This document shows positions 26,346-34,787 of a stretch of DNA of 40,182 bases, in pieces (position 1 is the first letter of the stretch; each line of letters opens with the position of its first letter). Source of the DNA: an uncultured Parabacteroides sp. (GTDB taxonomy: Bacteria; Bacteroidota; Bacteroidia; Bacteroidales; Tannerellaceae); contig NZ_CAJJWO010000048.1 of the NCBI RefSeq assembly GCF_905196875.1, positions 1 through 40,182 of the forward strand, given 5' to 3'. A program made the translations under genes and the position numbers. The notes beneath the pieces were generated by a model. That model was given only the letters and a program-made list of their open reading frames with translations, searched no databases and was not told where the DNA came from.

Positions 26346-27395
26346 ATGAAAGTAGTAGTCAGACAACTCCTGTTCCTTTGCATTATATTCGTAGGAATCT
26401 CCTGCAGTTCGGGAGAAAAGCAATCTAAAAAGCAAAACATGATCGTCCGGGTATCCCAGGCAAAGCCAGGCGATGCAAACGGGAAAAATGAATTTTCATT
26501 CATTGCCAAACCCTACCGTACGTCCGAATTATCATTCCGGGTAGGCGGTCCGATCGACCGGTTCGACGTATATGCCGGTAATCACTATCAGCAAGGACAA
26601 CCGATTGCAGAAATAGACCCGCGCGACTTCCGGATTCGTAAGGAGCGTGCCGAAGCGCTTTACAACCAGTCTAAATCCGAATTCGAACGCATCGAAGCGC
26701 TATTCCATAAAAATAACATATCGGCAAGCACTTACGAAAAGGCTAAAGCCGATTATACATCCGCCAGGACAGCCTTTGAGACAGCGTCAAACGAACTGAA
26801 CGATACCCGGCTTATAGCTCCTTTCAGCGGCTATATAGGCGAGGTATATATAGAAAAATATCAGGATGTGAAAGCCACCCAGCCAGTCGTTTCACTGGTG
26901 GATATAGATCAGCTCCGGATCGAAGCCTACGTCACGCAGGATATAGCTTTCCGAGCTCCGGATATAAAACACGTAGAGCTTCGCTTCGACGCGATTCCGG
27001 ATACTATATACGAAGCCCGTGTAATGGAAATTTCCAAAAGCACCACCCGCAACAACCTCTCCTACCTGTTGACAGCAATACTTCCGAACAAGGATGGGAA
27101 ATTACTTTCCGGAATGTCGGGCCGGATATTCTTCCATACCGATACAGACAACTCCTCCACTGTCAGTATTCCGCAAACAGCTCTCTGCCACCGGCCTTCC
27201 GAGGGCGATTATGTATGGATCGTAAACCCTGGGGATCAGACCGTTTCACGCCGTAAAGTAACGCTCTCAGGAATACAGAAAGACGGGAAAGCGACCATTA
27301 CAAGCGGAGTACAGGTAGGCGAAATGATTGCTGTGAGCGGACTCCGCTTTTTATCGGACGGGATGGTTGTCGAATTTTCACAAGACAGAAGATAG
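26346..27395 (+). CDS. RND efflux periplasmic adaptor lipoprotein
   Basis: This 349-residue protein has a lipoprotein signal (VGISC, Cys20), so it is anchored in the inner membrane facing the periplasm. It shows the adaptor layout: a lipoyl/barrel half (FIAKPYRTSELSFRVGGPIDRF, GQPIAEIDPRDF), an alpha-helical hairpin (about 98-150), the second lipoyl half (DTRLIAPFSGYIGEVYIEKYQDVK), and the beta-barrel and membrane-proximal domains. It joins the inner-membrane pump to the outer-membrane channel. The pump gene follows after 5 bp. The 139-bp upstream gap holds a direct repeat that may be an operator. Confidence 0.92.
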   Translation: MKVVVRQLLFLCIIFVGISCSSGEKQSKKQNMIVRVSQAKPGDANGKNEFSFIAKPYRTSELSFRVGGPIDRFDVYAGNHYQQGQPIAEIDPRDFRIRKERAEALYNQSKSEFERIEALFHKNNISASTYEKAKADYTSARTAFETASNELNDTRLIAPFSGYIGEVYIEKYQDVKATQPVVSLVDIDQLRIEAYVTQDIAFRAPDIKHVELRFDAIPDTIYEARVMEISKSTTRNNLSYLLTAILPNKDGKLLSGMSGRIFFHTDTDNSSTVSIPQTALCHRPSEGDYVWIVNPGDQTVSRRKVTLSGIQKDGKATITSGVQVGEMIAVSGLRFLSDGMVVEFSQDRR

Positions 27396-27400
27396 TACCT

Positions 27401-30400
27401 ATGAAACTAGTCAAATATTTCTTAAAGAATAAACCGGTAACGATACTGATCCTGTTGCTGGTTTTCATTGGAGGCATATTCTCTTATGTCAAAATGGGGA
27501 AACTGGAAGATGCCCCGTTCACGATCAAACAGGCGATGGTACTTACTTCCTATCCGGGCGCTTCCCCTTCGGAAGTGCAGACACAGGTAACGGATGTGCT
27601 GGAAGAAGCGATCCAATCGCTCGGTGAACTCGATTACCTGAAAACGGAGAACCGCGCCGGACTATCGAAGATAACGGTCTACGTCAAAAAAGAGATACGT
27701 GCCGACGAGATGCAGCAGCTTTGGGACAAATTACGTAGAAAGGTCAACGACGCACAGGAAAAACTGCCTGCCGGAGCAAGCCCTTCTGTGGTCAACGACG
27801 ATTTCGGCGATGTGCTGGGTGTCTTTTACGGATTGACCGGAAACGGATACACATACAGGCAGCTGGAAGAACAGGCCAAGTTAATAAAGAATGACCTGCT
27901 GAAAGTAAAAGATGTGGCGAAAGTCGAGATATACGGCGTACCTGTACCTACTATCGATATATCCGTCAGTCCCTCGATGATGTCGCAGAGCGGAATCACG
28001 ACAACAGATATCGTACGTGCTTTCGACGCCCAGAATAAAGTGGTCGATGCCGGAGGAATTGAAACGGAAGAGAACCGGATACGTATCGAGTCGACCGGCA
28101 ACTTCTACTCTTTGGACGATATAGCCAACCTTACGATCGTTTCCCGTACAGGAGAACATTTTCGCTTGGAGGATATAGCAGCTATCAGTGAAGGATACAA
28201 AACGCCGGTCAGCAATATGATGCGGATCGACGGGGAACCGGCCATCGGTATCGCTATATCTACCGTCCCGACAGGAAATGTAGTAGATATGGCCGCACTG
28301 GTCAAAGAAAGGATAGACTGGTTTTCCTCGGTAATGCCCGAAGGGTACCGGTTACATTCCATATACGACCAGGGATACGAGTCGGACGTAGCTAATAAAG
28401 GATTTATCCTGAACCTGATCATCTCTGTTCTGACAGTTGTGGCAATCCTGCTTTTTTTCATCGGGTTCAAAAATGGTATCCTGATCGGTAGCGGCCTGGT
28501 ATTCTCTATTTTCGCGACGTTGATCGTGATGTTTGCCGGAGGAATAGCCCTTCAGCGCATGTCGCTCGCCGCGATCATCATTGCTATGGGGATGTTGGTC
28601 GATAATGCGATCGTCGTATCCGACTCGGCACTGGTCAATATGCAGCGGGGAATGCGTAAACGCGTGGCGATCCTGCGGGCATGTTCTTCTACGGCATTGC
28701 CATTGCTGGCAGCTACCGTGATTGCTATCCTGACATTCCTGCCTATCTACTTTTCACCGCATATCACGGGAGAGTTGCTTTCTTCGCTGGTTATTGTCAT
28801 CGGGGTTTCACTGATGTTCAGCTGGGTATTCGCCCTGACACAGACTCCGTTCTTTATTCAGGAGTTCGTACGTCGCCCCCGTCCGGACGAACTGAAAGGA
28901 GAACTTTTCAGCGGTAAGATATACGACCGTTTCAGGGCGGCTCTGCGTTATGTCATCAAATATAAATATGTGGCAACAGGCAGTCTGCTGCTGTTGCTTA
29001 TCGCATCGGCATGGAGTTTTAAGTTCATACCTAAAGTGTTCGTACCCTCGCTAGATAAGCAATACTTTACAATCGATATGTGGCTGCCCGAAGGAACACG
29101 TATAGAGAAAACAGACGAGCTTTCCCAGGAAATAGCAAGATATATCCACAGCCAGGAGCAGACCGAAATGGTATCCGGCTATATCGGACGGACGCCACCA
29201 CGCTATTATCTATCGAATATCGCCTTCGGTCCGCAATCCAATTATGCCCAGTTACTGGTGAAATGTCATTCTCCGAAAGAAGCCAGAGAGTTGAATGCGC
29301 TTTTGCAGGATTCGATACGTATCAAATATCCCGAGCCACTAATCAAGGTTAATAAGTTTGAACTCAGTCCGTTGTCCGAAGCACTTATTGAGGCACGTTT
29401 CCTGGGGCCTGATCCAGGAGTATTAGACTCGCTGGCACAAACGGCTATCGAGATAATGAGACAAAATCCGAAAGTAGCCGATGCACGCAACGAATGGGGG
29501 TCGATGACCCTGATGATACGTCCGGTATACGATCCGGTTAAGGCCGGCGCATTAGGAATAACGAAAGCGGCTATGATGGAGTCGGTCAAATCGATCAGCG
29601 ACGGGCTTCCTGTGGGTATCTACCGGGATAATGAGAAGAAAGTACCGGTATTATTAAAGTCCGGAATGCCGGATATATCGGATGTTACCTCATTGGGGAA
29701 CTTCTCGGTATGGAACGGGGACAAGTCGGCCCCCCTTTCGCAGGTAACCGAACGGATAGAAACAACCTGGGAATATCCGCAAGTGAGAACCTACAATCGT
29801 CAGTTGTCGATGGCGGCCATGTGTGGTGTCCAACCAGGGAATACAATGGCGGAAGTACACGGGGAAATACGAAAAGAGATAGAAAAGATCGAACTACCCG
29901 AAGGATATACATTCTTCTGGGATTCCCAATTCAAAGATCAGACGGAAGGTTTGCAGGCTCTCGCCAAGTTCTTCCCACTGGCATTCCTGTTGCTTATCGT
30001 GATACTGGTCGCCCTGTTCGGTAATTTCCGTGAGCCATTGATCATCCTGTGTGTGCTTCCTCTGTCGATTATCGGTGTTGCCATAGGCATGCTTGTCACC
30101 GGGTTCGAGTTCGGTTTCTTCCCGATCGCAGGCTGGCTCAGCTTACTGGGAATGATCATCAAGAATGTCATTGTCCTGATCGATGAGATCAACGTACAAC
30201 ACAGAAGTGGGGTCACCATTTATACAGCGATCATAGAGGCTACGGTATCCCGTACACGGCCGGTACTGATGGCGGCGACAACAACCATTTTCGGGATGAT
30301 CCCTCTCCTTTTTGATGTTGCTTTCGGAGGAATGGCCGCCACCATTATTTTCGGGCTGACATTCGCCACCCTGCTTACCTTATTCGTCACGCCCGCATTG

Positions 30401-30439
30401 TATGCCATATTTTATAAAGTAAAAGAGAAAAAGCAATGA
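27401..30439 (+). CDS. RND-family efflux permease (HAE1-like)
   Basis: This 1012-residue inner-membrane pump has the usual twelve-helix RND plan: one N-terminal helix, a large periplasmic loop (about 35-330), six helices, a second loop (about 560-860) and the last helices. TM4 reads GMLVDNAIVVSD, with one Asp where AcrB has two in GLLVDDAIV. The protein is of the hydrophobe/amphiphile efflux kind rather than a metal exporter, which would have other motifs. Substrates are not predictable. It follows the adaptor by 5 bp and overlaps the outer-membrane channel start by 4 bp (ATGA), so the three proteins are made together. Confidence 0.95.
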   Translation: MKLVKYFLKNKPVTILILLLVFIGGIFSYVKMGKLEDAPFTIKQAMVLTSYPGASPSEVQTQVTDVLEEAIQSLGELDYLKTENRAGLSKITVYVKKEIRADEMQQLWDKLRRKVNDAQEKLPAGASPSVVNDDFGDVLGVFYGLTGNGYTYRQLEEQAKLIKNDLLKVKDVAKVEIYGVPVPTIDISVSPSMMSQSGITTTDIVRAFDAQNKVVDAGGIETEENRIRIESTGNFYSLDDIANLTIVSRTGEHFRLEDIAAISEGYKTPVSNMMRIDGEPAIGIAISTVPTGNVVDMAALVKERIDWFSSVMPEGYRLHSIYDQGYESDVANKGFILNLIISVLTVVAILLFFIGFKNGILIGSGLVFSIFATLIVMFAGGIALQRMSLAAIIIAMGMLVDNAIVVSDSALVNMQRGMRKRVAILRACSSTALPLLAATVIAILTFLPIYFSPHITGELLSSLVIVIGVSLMFSWVFALTQTPFFIQEFVRRPRPDELKGELFSGKIYDRFRAALRYVIKYKYVATGSLLLLLIASAWSFKFIPKVFVPSLDKQYFTIDMWLPEGTRIEKTDELSQEIARYIHSQEQTEMVSGYIGRTPPRYYLSNIAFGPQSNYAQLLVKCHSPKEARELNALLQDSIRIKYPEPLIKVNKFELSPLSEALIEARFLGPDPGVLDSLAQTAIEIMRQNPKVADARNEWGSMTLMIRPVYDPVKAGALGITKAAMMESVKSISDGLPVGIYRDNEKKVPVLLKSGMPDISDVTSLGNFSVWNGDKSAPLSQVTERIETTWEYPQVRTYNRQLSMAAMCGVQPGNTMAEVHGEIRKEIEKIELPEGYTFFWDSQFKDQTEGLQALAKFFPLAFLLLIVILVALFGNFREPLIILCVLPLSIIGVAIGMLVTGFEFGFFPIAGWLSLLGMIIKNVIVLIDEINVQHRSGVTIYTAIIEATVSRTRPVLMAATTTIFGMIPLLFDVAFGGMAATIIFGLTFATLLTLFVTPALYAIFYKVKEKKQ

Positions 30440-31728
30440 AAAAGATATTTATATTAGGCTTGTTATGCAGTTCATTGACATTGTCTGCACAACAAAGTGC
30501 GCTGTTAGAAAAATACCGTTCCATGGCACTCGGCTATAACCATGACCTGAAAGCAGCCGAAAGAAATATTTCCGCCAGTATCGAACTGGAAAATATGGCT
30601 CGTGCCGATATGAAACCGAGCCTTACCGGAGGTGCCAACTTCAATTATACAGGCAATCCACTGGAATTGACATTAAATATGCCGGGAATGGATAACCCTG
30701 TCTCATTTCAGGGGAAGGATCTGAAATACGGTGCATCGGTCACCCTGCTTCAACCGGTCTATACCGGAGGGCGCCTGCTGGAGTCTATCCGTATGGCACA
30801 GCACCAGCAATCGCTGGCTTCTTCCCAAGCCGAGATGATCGGTTCGGCGGTTTGCTTCCAGACCGACATGCAATACTGGAATACGGTAGCCCGTAGGGAG
30901 ATGGTCGATATTGCATCCGACTCCAAAAATTCGGTATCCTCCTTGGTTACGACGATCCGTGAACGGGTAGAAGCCGGCCTGGTCGACCCCCAGGATCTGC
31001 TGATGGCTGAAGTGAAACTGAACGAAGCGGAGTACCAGCTGCTACAAGCCCAAAGCAATTTCGAAACAGGACGGATGGCCCTCAACTCCATCATAGGGGA
31101 AGAATTGCAACAGGCTACTCCTACCGACTCCTGTATTCCGGTAGTCTCTTTACAGGACTCCTTATTACATCAGGAGGAGTTCAATCGACCCGAACTAAAA
31201 ATCGCTTACGATAAAATAAAGATAGAGGAAAGTACCCTGAAACTAAATGACTCGCAATATAAACCCCAGTTATATATAGGTATAGACGGAAGCTATTCCT
31301 CTCCGGGGTACAATTTTCGTTCGGACCTGGACCCTAACTATGCCGTTTATGCCAAGCTTTCCATTCCTATCTTTGAATGGGGCAAACGGAAAAGCCAGAA
31401 AAGAGCTTCGACCCACCGGATTGAAATGGCTACCGACAACCTGAACAAGGTAACCGATAACATCCGGCTGGAAGTGCAAACAGCCCGTACCGCTCTTCTT
31501 CAGGCAATCCGCCGGATCGAACTGGCCGGCTCTTCCCTCGAAAAAGCCAGGGAGAATGAACAGAAAGCAACGGAGAGATATGCAGAAGGGAAAGTGTCTA
31601 TCCTGGAAGTGATAGATGCACAAACATATCGTCAGACGGCACAGGTCAATTACGTACAGGCCAAAGTCTCGGCTCAGGGGCATTATTCCGAACTGATAAA
31701 ATCGCTGAACCTGTATGAATATAAATAG
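30436..31728 (+). CDS. TolC-family outer-membrane efflux channel
   Basis: This 430-residue protein has a short Sec signal (cleavage near LSAQ, about residue 19) and the repeated helical-hairpin/beta pattern of outer-membrane factors. Family pieces are ALGYNHDLKAAERNI, KYGASVTLLQPVYTGG, RPELKIAYDKIKIEE and VYAKLSIPIFEWGKRKSQ, in two copies related by internal pseudo-repeat. It forms the exit duct of the pump. The start codon overlaps the permease stop by 4 bp. After it a 35-bp gap leads to the LytS-type kinase gene, whose leader carries a near-consensus -7 box (TAACTTTA). Confidence 0.93.
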   Translation: MKKIFILGLLCSSLTLSAQQSALLEKYRSMALGYNHDLKAAERNISASIELENMARADMKPSLTGGANFNYTGNPLELTLNMPGMDNPVSFQGKDLKYGASVTLLQPVYTGGRLLESIRMAQHQQSLASSQAEMIGSAVCFQTDMQYWNTVARREMVDIASDSKNSVSSLVTTIRERVEAGLVDPQDLLMAEVKLNEAEYQLLQAQSNFETGRMALNSIIGEELQQATPTDSCIPVVSLQDSLLHQEEFNRPELKIAYDKIKIEESTLKLNDSQYKPQLYIGIDGSYSSPGYNFRSDLDPNYAVYAKLSIPIFEWGKRKSQKRASTHRIEMATDNLNKVTDNIRLEVQTARTALLQAIRRIELAGSSLEKARENEQKATERYAEGKVSILEVIDAQTYRQTAQVNYVQAKVSAQGHYSELIKSLNLYEYK

Positions 31729-31763
31729 AATCTGCTAACTTTAACGGCTGGATACACATTGTT

Positions 31764-32795
31764 ATGCGCATAAAACTGAAGATATTGCTATATGGCCTTC
31801 TGTTCTCCGGATTAGGGACCTTCTCTCATCTGCTTCTGGTGAATTATACCAATCTTTCACCGGAAGTAACAGATGCGTTATATTCAGTGAAAGCATTTGT
31901 CTTTTTTATCTTTGCCTTTAATATTCTCGGATATTCCACTCTTTGGCTAAGCTCATGGATCAACGAACAGTATTCGCTGAACATTAAAAAACGGGGAAAG
32001 ATCATCTCACTTTATACAGTGGTAATACTTATGTTGTTCTTGCTGAACTACGGATTACTGGTCATCGCTAAATTACTTGTCGGTGCGGAATATCCGTATA
32101 CATTCCCTAATGGCGGAGTACGTATCCTGATCGTTGTCTGGCTGGTAGAGCTTGTCATACTGGGCTTGCTGATTGCCAATAATTCGATACAACATTCTCT
32201 GAAGCTGGAACAGCAAGCTGCTGAGTTATTGAAAGAAAACAACACGGCACGCTACACGGCATTACAGAACCAGCTGAACCCGCATTTCCTGTTCAACAGC
32301 CTGAATACGCTGATCGCAGAAATACAGTATGATCCCCGGAAAGCGGTCGGGTTCACCAAAAACCTGTCGAATGTGTACCGTTATGTACTTCAATGCCAGA
32401 ACAAGCCTTTGGTTACTTTGGATGAGGAACTGGAGTTTATGACAGTCTACCTTTTCTTGCATGAGGTACGTTTGGGAAACTGTATCCACTGTCACTCGGA
32501 TATTCCGGCAGACCGTCTGGACAGCATGCTTCCCCCGTTGACATTACAGCTGCTGACGGAGAATGTGATCAAGCACAACTCGATAACCATAAACAAGCCG
32601 ATGAATATAAATATCAGTATTAATAATGACTATCTGGTAGTGAGCAACTCTATCAATCCTAAAAAAAGAAATGAGCCTTCCGGCATCGGCCTGAAGAATC
32701 TTTCAAACAGATGCAAACTGATACTGAACAAAGAAATCAATGTATCCGATGAGAACGGATTATTTACAGTAAAAGTACCCTTGTTATATGAATAA
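31764..32795 (+). CDS. LytS/YehU-type sensor histidine kinase
   Basis: This 343-residue protein has about four hydrophobic segments in residues 8-145, a short linker coiled coil, and the His_kinase domain with LNPHFLFNSLN; the phosphorylated His is residue 174. The ATP-binding part is of the short type: the N-box ENVIKHN has Asn267 and the G-box is SGIGLKNLSNR. It should phosphorylate the LytTR response regulator whose gene overlaps it by 8 bp. No periplasmic sensor domain is seen, so the signal is likely in the membrane, as for cell-envelope stress sensors. Position after the RND operon suggests the pair controls the pump. Confidence 0.92.
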   Translation: MRIKLKILLYGLLFSGLGTFSHLLLVNYTNLSPEVTDALYSVKAFVFFIFAFNILGYSTLWLSSWINEQYSLNIKKRGKIISLYTVVILMLFLLNYGLLVIAKLLVGAEYPYTFPNGGVRILIVVWLVELVILGLLIANNSIQHSLKLEQQAAELLKENNTARYTALQNQLNPHFLFNSLNTLIAEIQYDPRKAVGFTKNLSNVYRYVLQCQNKPLVTLDEELEFMTVYLFLHEVRLGNCIHCHSDIPADRLDSMLPPLTLQLLTENVIKHNSITINKPMNINISINNDYLVVSNSINPKKRNEPSGIGLKNLSNRCKLILNKEINVSDENGLFTVKVPLLYE

Positions 32796-33561
32796 AATAC
32801 ATGCTGTCATTATAGAAGACGAAGTGCCTGCCGCACGGTTACTCCATTCGATGATCAAAGCCTTGCGTCCAGGCTGGGAGATCACCTTGCTGCCGGGCAA
32901 TGTGGAAGAGTCGGTAAAATGGTTCGGGGAACATCCGCATCCGGATCTTATATTTCTGGATATACAGTTATCGGACGGAGACTCATTCCACTTTCTTTCT
33001 GAAGCGAAACCGACATCGACCATCATCTTTACCACGGCTTACGATGAATATGCCATCCGTGCATTCAGTGTAAACAGTATCGATTATATCCTGAAACCCG
33101 TCGATGAGAAACGGCTGCTCGAAGCAATCATCAAATATGAGACGCTGACCCATAAAAGGGATGTTCAACCGGAGGACTATCTCGATACAATACTCGAAAG
33201 CCTGCAACGGAAAGAGAAACGCTACCGTTCGCGTTTTCTGATTTATGGTGCCGATAAGTTCTGGACCTTACAAGTTTCCGACATAGCCTATTTCTATTCG
33301 GAGAACAAAGTTACTTTTGCCGTTACGCACACCGACAAAGAACATATCGTAGATCTGCCGTTAAATAAACTCGAAGAACAGCTCGACCCGGACCGGTTTT
33401 TCCGGGCAAACCGTCAGGTACTCTTAAGCATCACCGCCATCATTCATGTAGAACCTTATTTCAACGGGAAGATCGTAATCCGGGTTAAGCCGCCGCACAA
33501 AACAAAAATAACCGTAAGCGAAGAGAAAATCTCTTCATTCAAACTGTGGCTTAATTTCTGA
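32788..33561 (+). CDS. LytTR-family response regulator
   Basis: This 257-residue protein has an N-terminal receiver (about 1-120) with acidic EDE (10-12), the phospho-acceptor Asp58 in LDIQL, Thr in IIFTTAYDEY and Lys in YILKPVDE. The C-terminal LytTR DNA-binding domain (about 150-255) includes YFYSENKVTFAVT and FFRANRQVLLSI. The ATG overlaps the kinase stop, giving coupled translation. Regulators of this type bind direct repeats; the repeat before the RND adaptor is a candidate site. Its gene is followed after 89 bp by fecR, in whose promoter region a shared ECF motif occurs. Confidence 0.94.
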   Translation: MNKIHAVIIEDEVPAARLLHSMIKALRPGWEITLLPGNVEESVKWFGEHPHPDLIFLDIQLSDGDSFHFLSEAKPTSTIIFTTAYDEYAIRAFSVNSIDYILKPVDEKRLLEAIIKYETLTHKRDVQPEDYLDTILESLQRKEKRYRSRFLIYGADKFWTLQVSDIAYFYSENKVTFAVTHTDKEHIVDLPLNKLEEQLDPDRFFRANRQVLLSITAIIHVEPYFNGKIVIRVKPPHKTKITVSEEKISSFKLWLNF

Positions 33562-33594
33562 TAGATAACAAAAAGATATTTTTTTTCATCTCCG

Positions 33595-33630
33595 ACTAGT
33601 AGTTGCCCGAAGTTATTTCGTCATATGTAT
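33595..33630 (+). promoter_or_regulatory. Candidate ECF-type promoter of fecR (PUL2)
   Basis: ACTAGT (33595-33600), GTTGCCCG and CGTC (33619-33622) followed by ATATGTAT match the motif in front of the PUL1 fecR, with 18 nt between ACTAGT and CGTC. CGTC lies 28 bp before the fecR ATG. The likeness suggests both fecR genes answer to ECF factors of the same kind. Confidence 0.5.
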
Positions 33631-33650
33631 AGAACGACTAACTTAGCAGC

Positions 33651-34616
33651 ATGAACGAACAACTAGATAAATATTTCCTCGGAGAACTTTCCACAATTGA
33701 AAAAGAAGCACTCTTCGACCAGATAGAATCTGACCCGGATAACAAAGCAGAGTTTATCCGGATGCAGAATACCGTCACCGTTTCGAAGCTCGCCGAACAG
33801 AGCAAAGACAACGAGTGGGCCGGAAAGAAGATGAAGGAACTGGAAAGCCGCATCAACCGGAAACAGGCTCGCCGCCTTTCTCTCAATCTGGCAAAATATG
33901 CTGCTGTCGTAGCTGTTTTACTGGTCAATATCTGGTTGCTTACCGACAAATTTATGCCGGAGGAAAAGGCTCCGCTTTATACCCAGATAAAAGTGCCGAC
34001 CGGTCAGCGCATATACATGACGCTTCAGGACGGAACGGAAGCCTGGCTGAGCCCCCGGTCGATCATCCGGATACCGAGCGAATTCAGCAAAGACGAACGT
34101 TCGATAGAGCTGGACGGAGAAGGTTTCTTTGCCGTTACAAAAGATGCCAAACGCCCGTTTATCGTCAAGACCCAGGATTATAATATCAAAGTGCTCGGAA
34201 CGAGGTTCAACGTTTTTGCCTATACGAAAAGCAAGCGTTTTGAAACCAATCTGGTGGAAGGTAGCGTGCAAGTAATCAACAACAGCCGCCCGGAGGAATA
34301 TATGACTCTGAAACCGAACGAAATGGTATCGTTGAAAGACGGCAGACTCGTGAAATCGACTGCCCCGTTCAATAATGAAGAGTATCTGAAAAGCGGAATA
34401 TTCTACTTCAGTAATAAGAAATTCTCCGAGATACTAGACTACCTCACTTTATGGTATAAGGTGAAGTTTGAAGTGAAAGAGTCTGCCCAGACAGACAAGT
34501 ACGTATCCGGGAAGTTCCGGCAAAGCGATGATATAGAACGAATACTGAAAGCGTTGCAAGGAGTTCATCCTTTCCGGTATAAAATAGAGAACAACGAAAA
34601 CATTGAAATATACTAA
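33651..34616 (+). CDS. FecR-family anti-sigma factor (PUL2)
   Basis: This 321-residue protein has a cytoplasmic anti-sigma N-terminus (1-79), one membrane helix (about 80-98), a periplasmic FecR domain (about 115-225; IRIPSEFS, DGEGFFAVTKDAKRPF, VLGTRFNVFAYT) and a DUF4974-like C-terminus. It would relay the STN signal from the downstream SusC to an ECF factor. No sigma gene is next to it; the gene before it is the LytTR regulator. The likely sigma partner is at 25628. It lies 170 bp before susC. Confidence 0.92.
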   Translation: MNEQLDKYFLGELSTIEKEALFDQIESDPDNKAEFIRMQNTVTVSKLAEQSKDNEWAGKKMKELESRINRKQARRLSLNLAKYAAVVAVLLVNIWLLTDKFMPEEKAPLYTQIKVPTGQRIYMTLQDGTEAWLSPRSIIRIPSEFSKDERSIELDGEGFFAVTKDAKRPFIVKTQDYNIKVLGTRFNVFAYTKSKRFETNLVEGSVQVINNSRPEEYMTLKPNEMVSLKDGRLVKSTAPFNNEEYLKSGIFYFSNKKFSEILDYLTLWYKVKFEVKESAQTDKYVSGKFRQSDDIERILKALQGVHPFRYKIENNENIEIY

Positions 34617-34678
34617 CAGAATAATCACCTAAAAGATAATGCCTATGAAGTAAGCCTGAAATTCCACAGGAACGGTAT

Positions 34679-34711
34679 AAAAAAGGGGCAAGTGTTACCA
34701 GCACTTACCCC
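34679..34711 (-). terminator. Intrinsic terminator of the antisense RNA (PUL2)
   Basis: On the minus strand GGGGTAAGTG pairs with CACTTGCCCC (one mismatch at position 5, 10-nt arms) around a 7-nt loop and is followed by TTTTTT (34684-34679). No minus-strand protein gene lies upstream to need it. The sense strand has no T-run after the stem. The sequence is conserved with the PUL1 terminator. Confidence 0.65.
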
Positions 34712-34773
34712 GGAGTCAATACCTTTCCTTTATGTATCCACAAAAAGTCAAATACAGTATTAACTTTAAAAAC
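34679..34773 (-). ncRNA. Predicted cis-antisense small RNA in the fecR-susC gap (PUL2)
   Basis: The predicted RNA is about 95 nt, transcribed away from susC and ending at the hairpin plus T6. It is complementary to most of the susC leader. The arrangement mirrors the PUL1 locus: same -7 box over the susC ATG, similar length and a terminator with the shared core GGTRAGYGYTGG and CTTGCC. DonS-type antisense RNAs that repress PULs are known at this position in Bacteroides. The ends are estimates. Confidence 0.6.
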
Positions 34774-34779
34774 TACAAG

Positions 34780-34787
34780 CAAAGTTA
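34780..34787 (-). promoter_or_regulatory. Antisense -7 box overlapping the susC start (PUL2)
   Basis: TAACTTTG followed by C on the minus strand matches TAnnTTTG exactly; its first base is the complement of the A of the susC ATG. The sense strand reads GCAAAGTTATG, against GCAAAATTATG at PUL1. A -33 TTG is not well placed (the nearest is 25 bp away). Confidence 0.6.

Noticed and set aside
26207..33561. Mobile island boundaries around the RND and two-component genes
   Set aside because: I looked for a transposase, integrase or obvious terminal repeats and saw none, so insertion is inferred only from the split ECF/fecR pair.
34712..34786. A housekeeping-type sense promoter for susC of PUL2
   Set aside because: TACCTTTC and TAACTTTA each miss the TAnnTTTG box by one base and no -33 element is well placed; an ECF promoter is as likely.
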